A DNA stretch of 64,000 nucleotides from an uncultured Burkholderiales bacterium. GTDB taxonomy: Bacteria; Pseudomonadota; Gammaproteobacteria; Burkholderiales; Burkholderiaceae. The DNA is taken from positions 62,001-126,000 of the forward strand of contig CAMLJY010000006.1 in the NCBI GenBank assembly GCA_946480465.1, given 5' to 3'. Positions 19,823-29,225 of the stretch are shown piece by piece. A model generated the notes under the pieces. That model saw nothing but the letters and a program-made list of their open reading frames with translations, ran no database searches and was not told the origin of the DNA. Made by a program: the position numbers and the translations under genes. Position 1 is the first letter of the stretch; each line of letters starts with the position of its first letter.

Positions 19823-20563
19823 ATGAGCCCCTGGCCCTACCCCCGCTGGATCGCGCACCGCGGCGCCGGCAAGCTGGCGCCGGAGAACACGCTGGCCGCC
19901 TTCCGCCTGGGCGCCGCGCACGGCTGGCGCGCCTTCGAATGCGACGTGAAGCTCTCGGCCGACGGCGTGCCCTTCCTGCTGCACGACGCCACGCTGGAAC
20001 GCACCACGTCCGGCACCGGTACCGCGGGCGACCTGCCATGGAACCCGCTGTCGCGCCTGGACGCCGGCGGCTGGCACAGCCGCGCCTACGCCGGCGAACC
20101 GCTGCCGACCCTGGACGCCATCGCCACCTACGTGCTGCGCAATGGCTTCGCGCTGAACATCGAGATCAAGCCGACACCGGGCCAGGAGGCGCCGACAGGC
20201 GCCATGGTGGCCGCGCACGCCGCGCGGCTGTGGCATGGCCAGCCCGTACCGCCGCTGCTCAGCTCCTTCCGGCCCGAGTCGCTGGCCAGCGCCCGCGACG
20301 CCGCGCCGCAGCTGCCGCGAGCGCTGCTGGTGGACGAGCTGTGGGACGGCTGGTTCGACATGGCGCGCAGCCTGCAGTGCGTGGCCGTCGTCACCAACCA
20401 CCGGCTGATGGACGCCACGCTGCACCAGCAGCTGCATGGCGCCGGGCTGCGCACGCTGTGCTACACCGTGAATGACGCGGCCGATGCCGATCGCCTGCTG
20501 GCGCTGCCGGTCGACGGCCTGATCACCGACGCGGTGGATCGCTTCGCGCCAGCCCTGTCCTGA
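19823..20563 (+). CDS. ugpQ: Cytoplasmic glycerophosphodiester phosphodiesterase UgpQ
   Basis: 246 residues, no signal peptide. The GDPD signature is complete: IAHRGAGKLAPENTLAAF, AFECDVKLSADGVPFLLHDATLERTTSG, and INIEIKP-like LNIEIKPTPG. It hydrolyses imported glycerophosphodiesters to glycerol-3-phosphate and an alcohol. The gene begins six bases after ugpC, so uptake and hydrolysis are co-expressed. Confidence 0.95.
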   Translation: MSPWPYPRWIAHRGAGKLAPENTLAAFRLGAAHGWRAFECDVKLSADGVPFLLHDATLERTTSGTGTAGDLPWNPLSRLDAGGWHSRAYAGEPLPTLDAIATYVLRNGFALNIEIKPTPGQEAPTGAMVAAHAARLWHGQPVPPLLSSFRPESLASARDAAPQLPRALLVDELWDGWFDMARSLQCVAVVTNHRLMDATLHQQLHGAGLRTLCYTVNDAADADRLLALPVDGLITDAVDRFAPALS

Positions 20564-20684
20564 CCGCGCCAGGACGAGGCATCCGTCCGAATGATGATCC
20601 CGGCAACCGCCCGTTACGCATCGCCCAACGCCGGACAACAGCGGCCAGCCTAGACTCCGCCTCCGCCAGGCAGAGGAGAACGAG

Positions 20685-21161
20685 ATGGCGGTTTCACAAC
20701 AGGCGCTCGCCGGCTACGTCGGCAAGGGCATCGAGGACATCTGCTCGAACGGCTTTTCGTCGCCGTCGCAGAACCACTGTGCCCACTTCGTCAGCCACGC
20801 GCACGGCATCCAGCTCGGCATGCTGTGCGGCGACATGGCGTTCAAGACCCGCAAGACCGGTGCGTCGATCCGCTGCGACGAGCTCTACAACGCGCTGGGG
20901 CGCCGCGGCAAGTGGTCGGACCTGGCGGTGCCCGAGAACGGCACGTTGATCTTCGTGCTGTCCGCCCGCAACGTGGTGGGCGACCGCATGCAGAACGTGC
21001 CGCAGAAGCACGTGGGCATCTACTTCGGCGGGCAGGTCTACAACTTCTCGAACGGCCAGCACAAGGTGGTGGCCGATGCCTCGGTGGATGCCTTCCACCA
21101 GAAGTTCAAGCGCGCCTACGCCGGCGACGACATCTCGCTCTTCTACGGCATCGCGCCGTGA
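20685..21161 (+). CDS. Putative NlpC/P60- or CHAP-like amidase (candidate effector)
   Basis: 158 residues without a signal peptide. NHCAHFVSHAHG (Cys32) and QKHVGIYFGGQVYNFSNG (His109) have the Cys ... His arrangement of papain-like peptidoglycan amidases. A clear ribosome site (GAGGAGAACGAG) fixes the ATG. The next gene overlaps its stop and encodes a secreted protein, an arrangement typical of an antibacterial amidase with a periplasmic immunity partner. Delivery by type VI secretion is inference; no T6SS gene is in the window. Family assignment rests on motif spacing only. Confidence 0.55.
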   Translation: MAVSQQALAGYVGKGIEDICSNGFSSPSQNHCAHFVSHAHGIQLGMLCGDMAFKTRKTGASIRCDELYNALGRRGKWSDLAVPENGTLIFVLSARNVVGDRMQNVPQKHVGIYFGGQVYNFSNGQHKVVADASVDAFHQKFKRAYAGDDISLFYGIAP

Positions 21162-21547
21162 ATCCGGCCACTGCAGCACTCGCGCTGGTCGCGGCCCTCT
21201 GCGCCGGCTGGGGCGCGGCGGCCCACGCAGCGGCCGACCCGGCCGCAACGCAGGCCGCGCTGCGCCCGCTGCTCGCGGCGGCCGACCTGCCGCTGCACCG
21301 GGCCGAAGGCTGCCAGGGCGACTACGGCCAGCGCGGCCGAGCCCGCCTGGGTGACCTGCTGGCCTCGCAGCTGGCCTTCATGCACGAGGGCGGCACCAAC
21401 GTCGTCGAAGGCCGGTGCGACGGCCGGCGCTGCGAACTCGGCATCCGGCGCCGCGCCGGTGAGGACGTGTCTTCCGCGACGATCAGCTACCGCCTGATCG
21501 GCGGTCGCGTGGACCCGGCCAGCCTGCGCTGCGTGATGACACCCTGA
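21158..21547 (+). CDS. Secreted small protein, possible immunity partner of the amidase
   Basis: 129 residues starting at a GTG that overlaps the previous stop (GTGA). Residues 1-28 form a signal peptide (cleavage near AHAAA). The mature domain contains three cysteines (GCQGDYG, GRCDGRRCELG) that probably form a disulfide, suiting a periplasmic location. No family was recognised. Tight coupling to a peptidoglycan-hydrolase gene suggests an inhibitor of that enzyme. Confidence 0.5.
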   Translation: MNPATAALALVAALCAGWGAAAHAAADPAATQAALRPLLAAADLPLHRAEGCQGDYGQRGRARLGDLLASQLAFMHEGGTNVVEGRCDGRRCELGIRRRAGEDVSSATISYRLIGGRVDPASLRCVMTP

Positions 21548-21701
21548 GCGGCGCCCGACCGGGGCCTGATGGGCACCTGCTTCGCGCCTGCTTCCCGCCT
21601 GATTGCTTGGCGCCTGCTTGGCGCCTCGGGCGCGCGCCCGGAACAGCTGCCAGGCCCGACGCGAGGCCCTGCAACGCGCGCAGGCCGCCGGTCTCTCGCC
21701 T

Positions 21702-22385
21702 TCAGGGCGCCAATCGCTCGAGCACCTGCGTCGGCCCACGGGCCGCCGGGCGCGCCACCAGCACCAGCGCGCTGCCGCGGGCATCGCCCTGCCGGGCGCC
21801 CCAGTCGATGCGCAGCAGCCAGTCTTCGTTGCCATCGCCGTCGAAGTCGGCCCGTGCGAGCCGGTGGAACAGGGCCGTGACCTCGGCGCTGTTCACGCGC
21901 ACCGCACCATCGGCCGCCTGCGTGATGTGGCGGGCACCCGCCTGCCGGCCCAGCGTGCTGACCGCGCCGGAGGCCGCCTTGCCCTGATCGGCCGGCCCCA
22001 GCACCGGCAGCAGGTCCGCCGGCATCTTCGCCACCGCGGACGCGGACCAGCGGGCCGGCAGGTGCCTGTGCTTGGCGGGCTGGCTGCCGGCGTAGCGCTG
22101 CACGGCCAGGCAGTTCAGCCGCAGGATCTCGGCCAGCGCCGCCTGCGAGGGCACCACCTGCGCCAGCAGCCCCGGCTGCACCTCGCGGCAGTGATTGAAG
22201 CGCAGCAGTCCGCCGCCCGTGCGATCGAAGTCGATGTCCAGCGTGGCATCGTCCTCGCGCGTGATCAGCTTGGCGGTCAGGCCGGTGAAGTGCCGCGCCT
22301 CGAACTCGCGCTGCGGCGCGGCCCCAGCCCAGCACGCGCCCGCCAGCAGAAGCGCCAGGCCCGCCGCCCATCGATGCGCGCGCAT
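21702..22385 (-). CDS. Periplasmic protein, possible inhibitor of the adjacent lysozyme
   Basis: 227 residues with a signal peptide (residues 1-22). A single EF-hand-like or FG-GAP-like calcium motif (ARADFDGDGNEDWLLRIDWG) lies near the C-terminus. No enzyme motif is seen. It starts four bases after the lysozyme gene, in the same direction, so the two are co-translated; by analogy with effector/immunity pairs it may neutralise the lysozyme in the periplasm. That function is not demonstrated by the sequence. Confidence 0.5.
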   Translation of the reverse strand: MRAHRWAAGLALLLAGACWAGAAPQREFEARHFTGLTAKLITREDDATLDIDFDRTGGGLLRFNHCREVQPGLLAQVVPSQAALAEILRLNCLAVQRYAGSQPAKHRHLPARWSASAVAKMPADLLPVLGPADQGKAASGAVSTLGRQAGARHITQAADGAVRVNSAEVTALFHRLARADFDGDGNEDWLLRIDWGARQGDARGSALVLVARPAARGPTQVLERLAP

Positions 22386-22389
22386 CCGC

Positions 22390-22989
22390 TCAGGCCTCGC
22401 TCTTGGTGGTCAGCAGCAGCTTCTTGACGTATTCGTTGCGCGCGCCACTGACCTGGCTGCGGTGGCTCTGCTCGGCTGCCTTTTTCCAGTCGCTGGCCTT
22501 GATGGCGGCATTGAACTGCGTGAACTTGGTCAGTCCGGTGGGGCCGACGTTGAAGATCAGGTCGAACAAGGCGAGCTGCACGTTGTGCGGCAGGCCATCG
22601 AAATCCTTCGGGTAGCCCTGGGCCTTGGTGTAGGCCTTGGCCAGCTTGGCATGGAAGCTGTCGATGTGGGCGACGAGCAGCGCATCGATGTCGGGGTCGC
22701 GCATCGTCAGCTTGGCGTGCTTTTCGTACCAGCCGGCGCGGTAGCCCTTGGGCTGCTTGGCGATGGCGTCGTACTCGTCCTGCTTTTCCTTCAGCGTGGC
22801 CGCCCGCATCGGCGCCCCGGCGCCGCCGACCATCAGCGTCAGCGATCCGGTTTCATTGCGGTTGGCGATCAGGTGGCCGACACCGACGGTGACACGGCCC
22901 ACGCTGTCCACGTAGAGGTGCGGAATGCGCCCCTCGTACTCTTCCAGCTTCACGATCAGCGATTTGCGGACATCGGCATGCAGGGCCAT
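22390..22989 (-). CDS. GH24-type (T4-like) lysozyme without signal peptide
   Basis: 199 residues. The N-terminal motif EEYEGRIPHLYVDSVGRVTV followed by GVGH is the GH24 active-site pattern (Glu ... Asp ... Thr, then GxGH). The second half has the NVQLALFDLIFNVGPTGLTKF motif of phage lysozymes. There is no holin or other phage gene near, so it is not a simple lysis cassette; the adjacent secreted protein suggests an interbacterial effector. The ATG at 22989 was chosen because the upstream extension is Arg/Pro-rich and unlike the family. Confidence 0.75.
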   Translation of the reverse strand: MALHADVRKSLIVKLEEYEGRIPHLYVDSVGRVTVGVGHLIANRNETGSLTLMVGGAGAPMRAATLKEKQDEYDAIAKQPKGYRAGWYEKHAKLTMRDPDIDALLVAHIDSFHAKLAKAYTKAQGYPKDFDGLPHNVQLALFDLIFNVGPTGLTKFTQFNAAIKASDWKKAAEQSHRSQVSGARNEYVKKLLLTTKSEA

Positions 22990-23065
22990 GCAATAACTCC
23001 CGAGGAAAGCGTCAAAAGGCAGCCTGGGAGTATGCCGATACCGCCGGCCGGCTCGGGGTGTCGAA

Positions 23066-24424
23066 CTAGGGATGGAGGCGCACCGCATCGTCCGCCGCCA
23101 GGTCGGCCGGGGCGGCGCTGTCGGCCGGCGCCGGCTGCGGATGCGGCTCGGGCAGCTTCCGGGTGTGCCGGATCTCGGGCCGGCGCCAGGCCAGCACGGC
23201 CAGCAGCAACGCCCCCAGCCCCGCGAACAGCAGCGTGCTGCGCAGCCCGGCCTGCTCGCCGAGCCAGCCGCCGAACAGCGCGCCCGGGCCGGCGGGAATC
23301 AGGATCAGCCAACGCATCGTGCTCGTCATGCGGCCCAGCAGCGGCTCGGGTGTCACCGCCTGGCGCAGCGCGAGGAAGTTGATGAACACCAGCACCGCGC
23401 CGACGCCGAACAGCATCAGCATCGCGGCGAACGCAGCCACGCCCCAGGCGCCGGCAGGCACCAGCGCGGCCAGCAGCCAGCCGAGACCGCAGGTCGCGAA
23501 GCCGGCCACGAGCGTCGGTCCCGAGCCCAGGCGCTGGCTGATGCGGTGGCCGAACACGCTGGCGCTGATGGTCCCGACGCCGAGTCCGACGTAGCACAGG
23601 CCGATGGCGTTCTCGCTCAGGTGCAGCTCGCGCGTGGCGTAGAGGATCTGCACCACCAGGGCGGCGTTGTGGAAGGTCTGCCAGCAGCCGACCGCGACCG
23701 CCAGCGCCACCAGCAGCCGGTGGCCGCGCACGAAGCGCACACCCTCCTTCAGGTCGCGCCAGAAGTCCGGCTCGGGATGCGGCTTGCGCACCTCATGCAC
23801 CTTGACGCCGCGCAGGATAAGCGCCGAAGTGAGCAGCATCGCCGCATCCAGCAGCAGCGCCAGCGGCGGGCCGGCCAGCTTGATCAGGGCGCCCGCCAGG
23901 CCGGGGCCGACCACCTCGGCGCTGGAATTCGCCAGCGCATTCTTCGCATGCGCCTCCACCAGCCGTTCGCGCGGCACCACCTGCGTCAGCACGATCTGCG
24001 AGGCGCTGCCCGCAGTGGTGTTGACCGTGCCGAGCACGAAGCCGACGACGTAGAGCCAGCCCATCGACAGCAGGTCCAGCCACCAGGCCAGCGGCACGCT
24101 GGCGACGGCCAGGCCGATCGACACCTCGCCGACGATGTAGACCGGCAGCTTGCGCACCCGGTCCAGCCAGACGCCGGAGGGCAGCGAGAACAGCACGAAG
24201 GGCAGGATCTCGAGCGCCGTGAGCCAGCCCATCTGCGTCGGCGTGGCCTGCAGCAGCAGGGCCGCCGTCAGCGGCAGCGCCAGCATGGTGACCTGGCCAC
24301 CCACCGAGGCGATCAGGATCGAGCTCCACAGGCGCCGGTAGGCGGCGTCGCGCAGCAGGTCGGTGGGCGGCAGCGTCAGGCGTCGGCGCAGCGCAGCACC
24401 CAGCGTGTGGCTCTGGTTCTGCAA
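23066..24424 (-). CDS. MFS transporter (MFS_3, exporter-like)
   Basis: About 452 residues with 12 predicted membrane segments. The TM2-3 loop motif (LPSGVWLDRVRKLPVYIVGE) and the general layout match the MFS_3/enterobactin-exporter group of drug and siderophore exporters. The start is a TTG preceded by GAGGGGAC; no ATG fits. The C-terminal about 35 residues are Pro/Ala-rich and cytoplasmic. Substrate unknown. The 319 bases between it and argJ (24425-24743) hold nothing recognisable. Confidence 0.82.
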   Translation of the reverse strand: MQNQSHTLGAALRRRLTLPPTDLLRDAAYRRLWSSILIASVGGQVTMLALPLTAALLLQATPTQMGWLTALEILPFVLFSLPSGVWLDRVRKLPVYIVGEVSIGLAVASVPLAWWLDLLSMGWLYVVGFVLGTVNTTAGSASQIVLTQVVPRERLVEAHAKNALANSSAEVVGPGLAGALIKLAGPPLALLLDAAMLLTSALILRGVKVHEVRKPHPEPDFWRDLKEGVRFVRGHRLLVALAVAVGCWQTFHNAALVVQILYATRELHLSENAIGLCYVGLGVGTISASVFGHRISQRLGSGPTLVAGFATCGLGWLLAALVPAGAWGVAAFAAMLMLFGVGAVLVFINFLALRQAVTPEPLLGRMTSTMRWLILIPAGPGALFGGWLGEQAGLRSTLLFAGLGALLLAVLAWRRPEIRHTRKLPEPHPQPAPADSAAPADLAADDAVRLHP

Positions 24425-24743
24425 TCGTGTCCCCTCGTCGCCGCCGCGCGCCCTCGTGGGACGCGCCTGGGGCGGACGGCCATTGTGTCGGATCCCGCGC
24501 TGCCGGCATCGGCTGCAGGGATGAAGCCGCACCGGCAGAACGCGATGTCCGCCCGCTGCGGAAGGACCCGGGATGGCCGAGGAGCCGGCGCCGTCGGCCG
24601 GGCCGGCGCCGCGTCACGAGGGACGGCAGGGCAGCCAGGAGCTGCCGGCGGGCGCGCCCGCCAAGAACGTCCGCATCGGCAGGGCCATCACCCGCAAGCG
24701 AGCCGGTGGCACCGGCCGCCCTGGCGCCTCGACGCGGACGCTC

Positions 24744-25973
24744 CTACGAGCGGTAATCGGCGTTGATGCTGACGTAGTCGTGCGACAGGTCGCAGGTCCA
24801 CACGGTGGCGCTCGCCGGCCCGCGGTGCAGGTCCACCCGCACGGTGATCTCGCTCTGCTTCATCACCCGCTGGCCGTCTTCTTCGCGGTACTGCGGATGC
24901 CGGCCGCCTTGGTGGGCCACGTGCACGTCGTCCAAGTACAGGTCGATCAGGCCCTGGTCGAGGTCCGCGATGCCGGCATAGCCGACGGCGCAAAGGATGC
25001 GGCCCAGGTTCGGGTCGCTGGCGAAGAACGCGGTCTTGACCAACGGCGAATGCGCGATCGCGTAGGCGGCGCGGCGGCACTCGTCGGCATCGCGGCCGCC
25101 GTCGATCTGCACGGTGATGAACTTCGTCGCCCCCTCCCCGTCGCGCACGATGGCCTGGGCCAGCTGCTGCGCCAGGGACACCAGCGCCGCCCGCAGCGCC
25201 AGGCCGTCGGCGCTGTCCAGCGCGGTGATCTCGGCATGGCCGGCCTGCCGCGTGGCGACCAGCACGAAGGAGTCGTTGGTCGAGGTGTCGCCGTCGATCG
25301 TGATGCGGTTGAAGCTGGCATCCGCCGCCTCGCGCACCAGCGGCTGCAGCAGCGCCGGGGCGATCACCGCGTCGGTGGCGATGAAGCCCAGCATCGTCGC
25401 CATGTTCGGCCGGATCATGCCGGCGCCCTTGCTGATGCCGGTCAGCGTGACGGTGCGGCCGCCGATCACCACCTGGCGCGAGGCGGCCTTCGGCAGCGTG
25501 TCGGTGGTCATGATGCCCTCGGCGGCCTGGGCCCAGCCCGCCTCGGTGCGCGCCCCCAGCGCCACCGGCAGCGCGGCCTCGATGCGCTCCACCGGCAGCG
25601 TCTCCATGATCACGCCGGTCGAGAAGGGCAGCACCTGCTGCGCATTCAGCCCCAGCAGGCCGGCCAGCGCGACGCAGCTGCGCTCGGCGCGGGCGAAGCC
25701 GTCGGCTCCGGTGCCGGCGTTGGCATTGCCGGTGTTGATCAGCAGCGCACGGATCGGCTGGCCCGAGGCCAGGTGCTGCTGGCACAGCTGCACCGGCGCG
25801 GCGCAGAAGCGGTTGGTGGTGAAGACGCCGGCCGCGGCGCTGCCTTCGGCGAGCGTGAAAACGACGAGGTCGCGGCGATTGGCCTTGCGCACGCCGGCCA
25901 TCGCAACGCCGATCTGGACGCCGGGCACCGGCAGCAGCGAAGCGGGATCAGGAGCAGTCAGGTTGACGGGCAC
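24744..25973 (-). CDS. argJ: Bifunctional ornithine acetyltransferase / N-acetylglutamate synthase
   Basis: 409 residues, the standard length. The self-cleavage site that separates the alpha and beta chains is in PNMATMLGF, with the nucleophile Thr193. [19 protein letters not shown] and the end [11 protein letters not shown] are family hallmarks. It transfers acetyl from N-acetylornithine to glutamate in arginine synthesis. The start is a GTG after GAGAGGTG. In related genomes argJ lies beside secA; here a protease/PEP-CTERM pair lies between them. Confidence 0.97.
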   Translation of the reverse strand: MPVNLTAPDPASLLPVPGVQIGVAMAGVRKANRRDLVVFTLAEGSAAAGVFTTNRFCAAPVQLCQQHLASGQPIRALLINTGNANAGTGADGFARAERSCVALAGLLGLNAQQVLPFSTGVIMETLPVERIEAALPVALGARTEAGWAQAAEGIMTTDTLPKAASRQVVIGGRTVTLTGISKGAGMIRPNMATMLGFIATDAVIAPALLQPLVREAADASFNRITIDGDTSTNDSFVLVATRQAGHAEITALDSADGLALRAALVSLAQQLAQAIVRDGEGATKFITVQIDGGRDADECRRAAYAIAHSPLVKTAFFASDPNLGRILCAVGYAGIADLDQGLIDLYLDDVHVAHQGGRHPQYREEDGQRVMKQSEITVRVDLHRGPASATVWTCDLSHDYVSINADYRS

Positions 25974-26192
25974 GGGGCACCTCTCGGAGAAATGGGGGCT
26001 TCCAGATCGCACGTCTGCGCGGGCGGGGCCGGGCAAGGCGACCGGGCCCTCGGACGCCCGGAGATCGGCGGTGGCGGCGAGGCGCGCATTGTAGGAAGCC
26101 CCTCGCCCCTGCGACCCACGCCCACGCATGGACGCGCGCCTGCGCTGGCGCCGCCGGCAGCGCCACGCCGGGGCACCCGGCGAGCGCCGCCA

Positions 26193-29100
26193 TCAGCGCA
26201 CCGGCTTCAGCCGCAACACCGGCGCACTCGGCATGCCGGCCGCGGCGCTGGCGGCGGGCGCGGTGTCGATCGCGACCTCGGTCTGCCCCAGCAGCGCAGC
26301 GCCCACGCCCTGGCGGTACTGCACCAGGCCCAGGTAGCGCGCCCCCACCGGGACGTTCCAGCTGAGGCCGATCGTCGCGGTGCCGCCCATGTAGGCCTGG
26401 CCGGGTCCGAAGGCCTTCAGCGTCTGCGCGCCGGCGGCCGGGCCCAGCACCCAGTGCGACAGCGTGAAGCGCGCCGATCCACCCGCCGGATCGTAGGGCT
26501 CGACGCAGGCGTTGTAGGCCCCGGAGGCCGGCTGCTCGAGGTTGACGAGCTCGTCCGAGCCGGCCGAGTAGCTGCCCGCCACCGCCACGCCATCGCGGTA
26601 CAGGGTGATGTCCAGGTCGCTGGTGGAGCCGCCGTCGGTCTCGCGGTTCAGCAGCTGCACCCGCAGCAGCTGCGCGCCCGCCGCCACGCTGACCGGGAAG
26701 CAGACCGCTTCGCCCCCCAGCACCGCGGTGCCGGTGCGCCGCGTGGCCGGCACCAGGCCGACGCCGCTGACCTGCATCGGGCCCGCGAAGCCGGTGCCGA
26801 CGGTGAAGACCTTGGAGCCCACCGGGCGCACGTCCGTCACCCGGGCCACGCCGGCGAAGGCCGAGGCTTTCACCTGCAAGGGGCTGCGCAGGCTGCGGCC
26901 GTCACCCTGCCATACCAGCTCGCCGAAACGCCAGGCATCGATCGGCGCATCGGTGCGGGTGACGGTCACCGTGTAGCGGCCGCTGGCACCCGGCGCCAGG
27001 TTCAGGCTGGACGGCGAGACGGCCACGCTGTAGCCCGGCAGGCGGGCCGACGCGGTGTAGGTGACGCTGCCGCGGCCGGTGTTGGTCAGCGTGCGCACCG
27101 AGCGGCCGATGCCGACCACGTCGGCGCGCGTGATCGAGGCCAGATTCAGGTCCGCTCCCGGCAAACGCCCCTGGACATAAGCCATGAAGTCAGCGGCCGG
27201 GCTGTCGTACACGAGCCGGGTGTCCAGCGCGCCGGCCGGGTTCAGCTGCCCGGCGCCGTAGCCCCAAACGTCGGGGTCGGCGCTGCCATCCGCGTGCCGG
27301 AGCGTCGGCGTCGCGCTGGTCATCAGCGCGGACTTGATCGCCGCCGGCGACCAGTCCGGATGCGCCTGCTTCAGCAGCGCCGCCACGCCGGCCACGTGCG
27401 GCGCGGCCATCGAGGTGCCGGAAATCATCGCCACCGCCGGCTGGCCGCGGACGCCGCCGGCGACGATGGCGTCGCGCCCGGCACGGTCGAGCGTGACGTC
27501 GGCAAAAGCCGCCAGGATGTCGGTGCCCGGCGCCGCAAGGTCCGGCTTCAGCACGTTCGGGTCGGCCTTGTTCGGCCCGCGCGAGGACGTCGCGGCCACC
27601 ACCGGCGCCACCCGCCCCGGCACCTGCCGGCCGGGCGTGAACTCGGCCGTCGCACCCGGCAGCGCCGCGTGCGCCAGCACCGCCGCGGCCGCTTCCGCCG
27701 GCAGGTGCACGGTCGGCAGGGCCTGCAGCACGCTGGGCAGGTCGGTCTCGCCGCCGGGCAGGTTCAGCAGCACCATGCCGGCAGCGCCGGCGGCCAGGGC
27801 GTTGGCGCCCTTGTCCACCAGCGCATTGCCGCCGCGGCTGCAGACCAGCACCTTGCCGCGCACCTTGGCCGGATCGAGCTGCGGCGCCAGGCCGTCAGCG
27901 GCGCCGCGGCATTGCGCCAGGGCGGTCGCGTCCGCGCCCGCTCGGCCGGCTGCAGAGGCGGCCACCAGCGGCCGCGCCGCGAGCCCCGCGGTCTGGAACG
28001 AGGCGCCTTCGAACGCCGCGCCGTTGCCCAGCACCACGCGCGCGGCGGTGAATCGGTCGTGCGTGGCGTTGGCGACGGTCGTGAGCCACGGCCCCAGGTG
28101 CGCCACCGTGTTGCCCGGCCCGCCGTTGCCGGCCGACGCGGCGACGAAAACGCCGGCCGCGGCAGCGTTCAGCAGCGCCACCTCGACGCCGTCGAGCACC
28201 TCGGTCTGGCTGCCGACCACCGAGAAGTTCAGGACGTCGACGCCGTCGGCCACGGCCTGCTCGATCGCCGCAATGCTGTCCGAGGGCATGCAGACGCCGG
28301 GCCCGCGCTGGCCGTCCGGCGTGCGCGGGCTGTAGCAGGCTTTGTACGCGGCCACGCGGGCGCGCGGCGCCATGCCGGACAGCCCGGAGACGCCGATGGC
28401 CGGCGCCGCCACCCCGGCATTGCCGCCGGAGGTGCTGAGCGTGTGGCTGCCGTGGCCCTCGGCATCACGCGGCGAGCGGTACTCGGTGTCGTAGGCCACG
28501 TTGCCCGAGGCATCCCAGCCGGCGCTGAACCAGCGCGCGCCGACCAACTTGCGGTTGCACATCGAGGCGCTGAAGCCCTCGCCCGCCTGGCAGATGCCGC
28601 GGTAGCGCCCGGGCGGCAGCGGCTCGTAGACGACCATGCCCGGCTCATGAGCCGGCACCGGACGGCCCTGGGCGTCGACCTTGTCGGAAAAGGACGGGTT
28701 CTCGGGCCACACGCCGCCATCGACGTGGCCGATCACCACGCCTTCGCCCTGCAGCGCGCGCCCGGCCGCATCGGTGCGCGCCCACACGCCCTGCGGCCCG
28801 GCCAGGCCGAGGAACTGGGGGGTGTAGTGCGTCGCCAACCGGCGCGGCTCGTCCGCGGTGATCGTGCGCACGCCGGGATGCGCGGCCAGCTTCTGCAGTT
28901 CGGCGGCGGACAGGCGCGCGGCGAAGCCATTGAACACCGCGCCATAGCGGTAGTACACCGGCGCCGCCGGCACCGCCCCGGCCACGGCCGCCTGCCGCCC
29001 GTTCAGGTAGCGCAGGTAGGTCTGTACCTCGGCCGCGGTGACGTTGAGCCGCCCCCCGGGTGCCGGGCGCGTGGCGCGCAGGCCCCCCAGGCTGCCGTCA

Positions 29101-29225
29101 TAACTCGCCGCAGGCGCGTCCACGAGCTGGACCACGTAGTTGCGGCGCGGCGTGCCTTGCGCGACGGCGCTCGCCGCCAGCACCGCCAGGCCGAGGACAA
29201 CGGCCAGGGCATGGTGCCGCTTCAT
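26193..29225 (-). CDS. Secreted subtilisin-like serine protease (S8) with PA domain
   Basis: 1010 residues: signal peptide (1-22), an I9 propeptide (NYVVQLVDAP ... VRTITADEP), then the catalytic domain with Asp169 (IGHVDGGVW), His258 (GHGSHTLST) and Ser605 (SGTSMAAPHVAG). A PA insert domain lies between His and Ser (around KVRGKVLVCSRGGNALVDKG) and a fibronectin-III-like domain follows near 730. A C-terminal beta domain (about 850-1010) may bind cells or matrix. This plant-subtilase-like architecture is common in exopolysaccharide-forming bacteria. Its ATG overlaps the stop of the PEP-CTERM gene upstream. Confidence 0.93.
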   Translation of the reverse strand: MKRHHALAVVLGLAVLAASAVAQGTPRRNYVVQLVDAPAASYDGSLGGLRATRPAPGGRLNVTAAEVQTYLRYLNGRQAAVAGAVPAAPVYYRYGAVFNGFAARLSAAELQKLAAHPGVRTITADEPRRLATHYTPQFLGLAGPQGVWARTDAAGRALQGEGVVIGHVDGGVWPENPSFSDKVDAQGRPVPAHEPGMVVYEPLPPGRYRGICQAGEGFSASMCNRKLVGARWFSAGWDASGNVAYDTEYRSPRDAEGHGSHTLSTSGGNAGVAAPAIGVSGLSGMAPRARVAAYKACYSPRTPDGQRGPGVCMPSDSIAAIEQAVADGVDVLNFSVVGSQTEVLDGVEVALLNAAAAGVFVAASAGNGGPGNTVAHLGPWLTTVANATHDRFTAARVVLGNGAAFEGASFQTAGLAARPLVAASAAGRAGADATALAQCRGAADGLAPQLDPAKVRGKVLVCSRGGNALVDKGANALAAGAAGMVLLNLPGGETDLPSVLQALPTVHLPAEAAAAVLAHAALPGATAEFTPGRQVPGRVAPVVAATSSRGPNKADPNVLKPDLAAPGTDILAAFADVTLDRAGRDAIVAGGVRGQPAVAMISGTSMAAPHVAGVAALLKQAHPDWSPAAIKSALMTSATPTLRHADGSADPDVWGYGAGQLNPAGALDTRLVYDSPAADFMAYVQGRLPGADLNLASITRADVVGIGRSVRTLTNTGRGSVTYTASARLPGYSVAVSPSSLNLAPGASGRYTVTVTRTDAPIDAWRFGELVWQGDGRSLRSPLQVKASAFAGVARVTDVRPVGSKVFTVGTGFAGPMQVSGVGLVPATRRTGTAVLGGEAVCFPVSVAAGAQLLRVQLLNRETDGGSTSDLDITLYRDGVAVAGSYSAGSDELVNLEQPASGAYNACVEPYDPAGGSARFTLSHWVLGPAAGAQTLKAFGPGQAYMGGTATIGLSWNVPVGARYLGLVQYRQGVGAALLGQTEVAIDTAPAASAAAGMPSAPVLRLKPVR

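Noticed and set aside
22390..22989. Lysozyme as a prophage lysis gene
   Set aside because: No holin, spanin or other phage gene is adjacent; its partner is a secreted protein, so an effector/immunity reading fits better.
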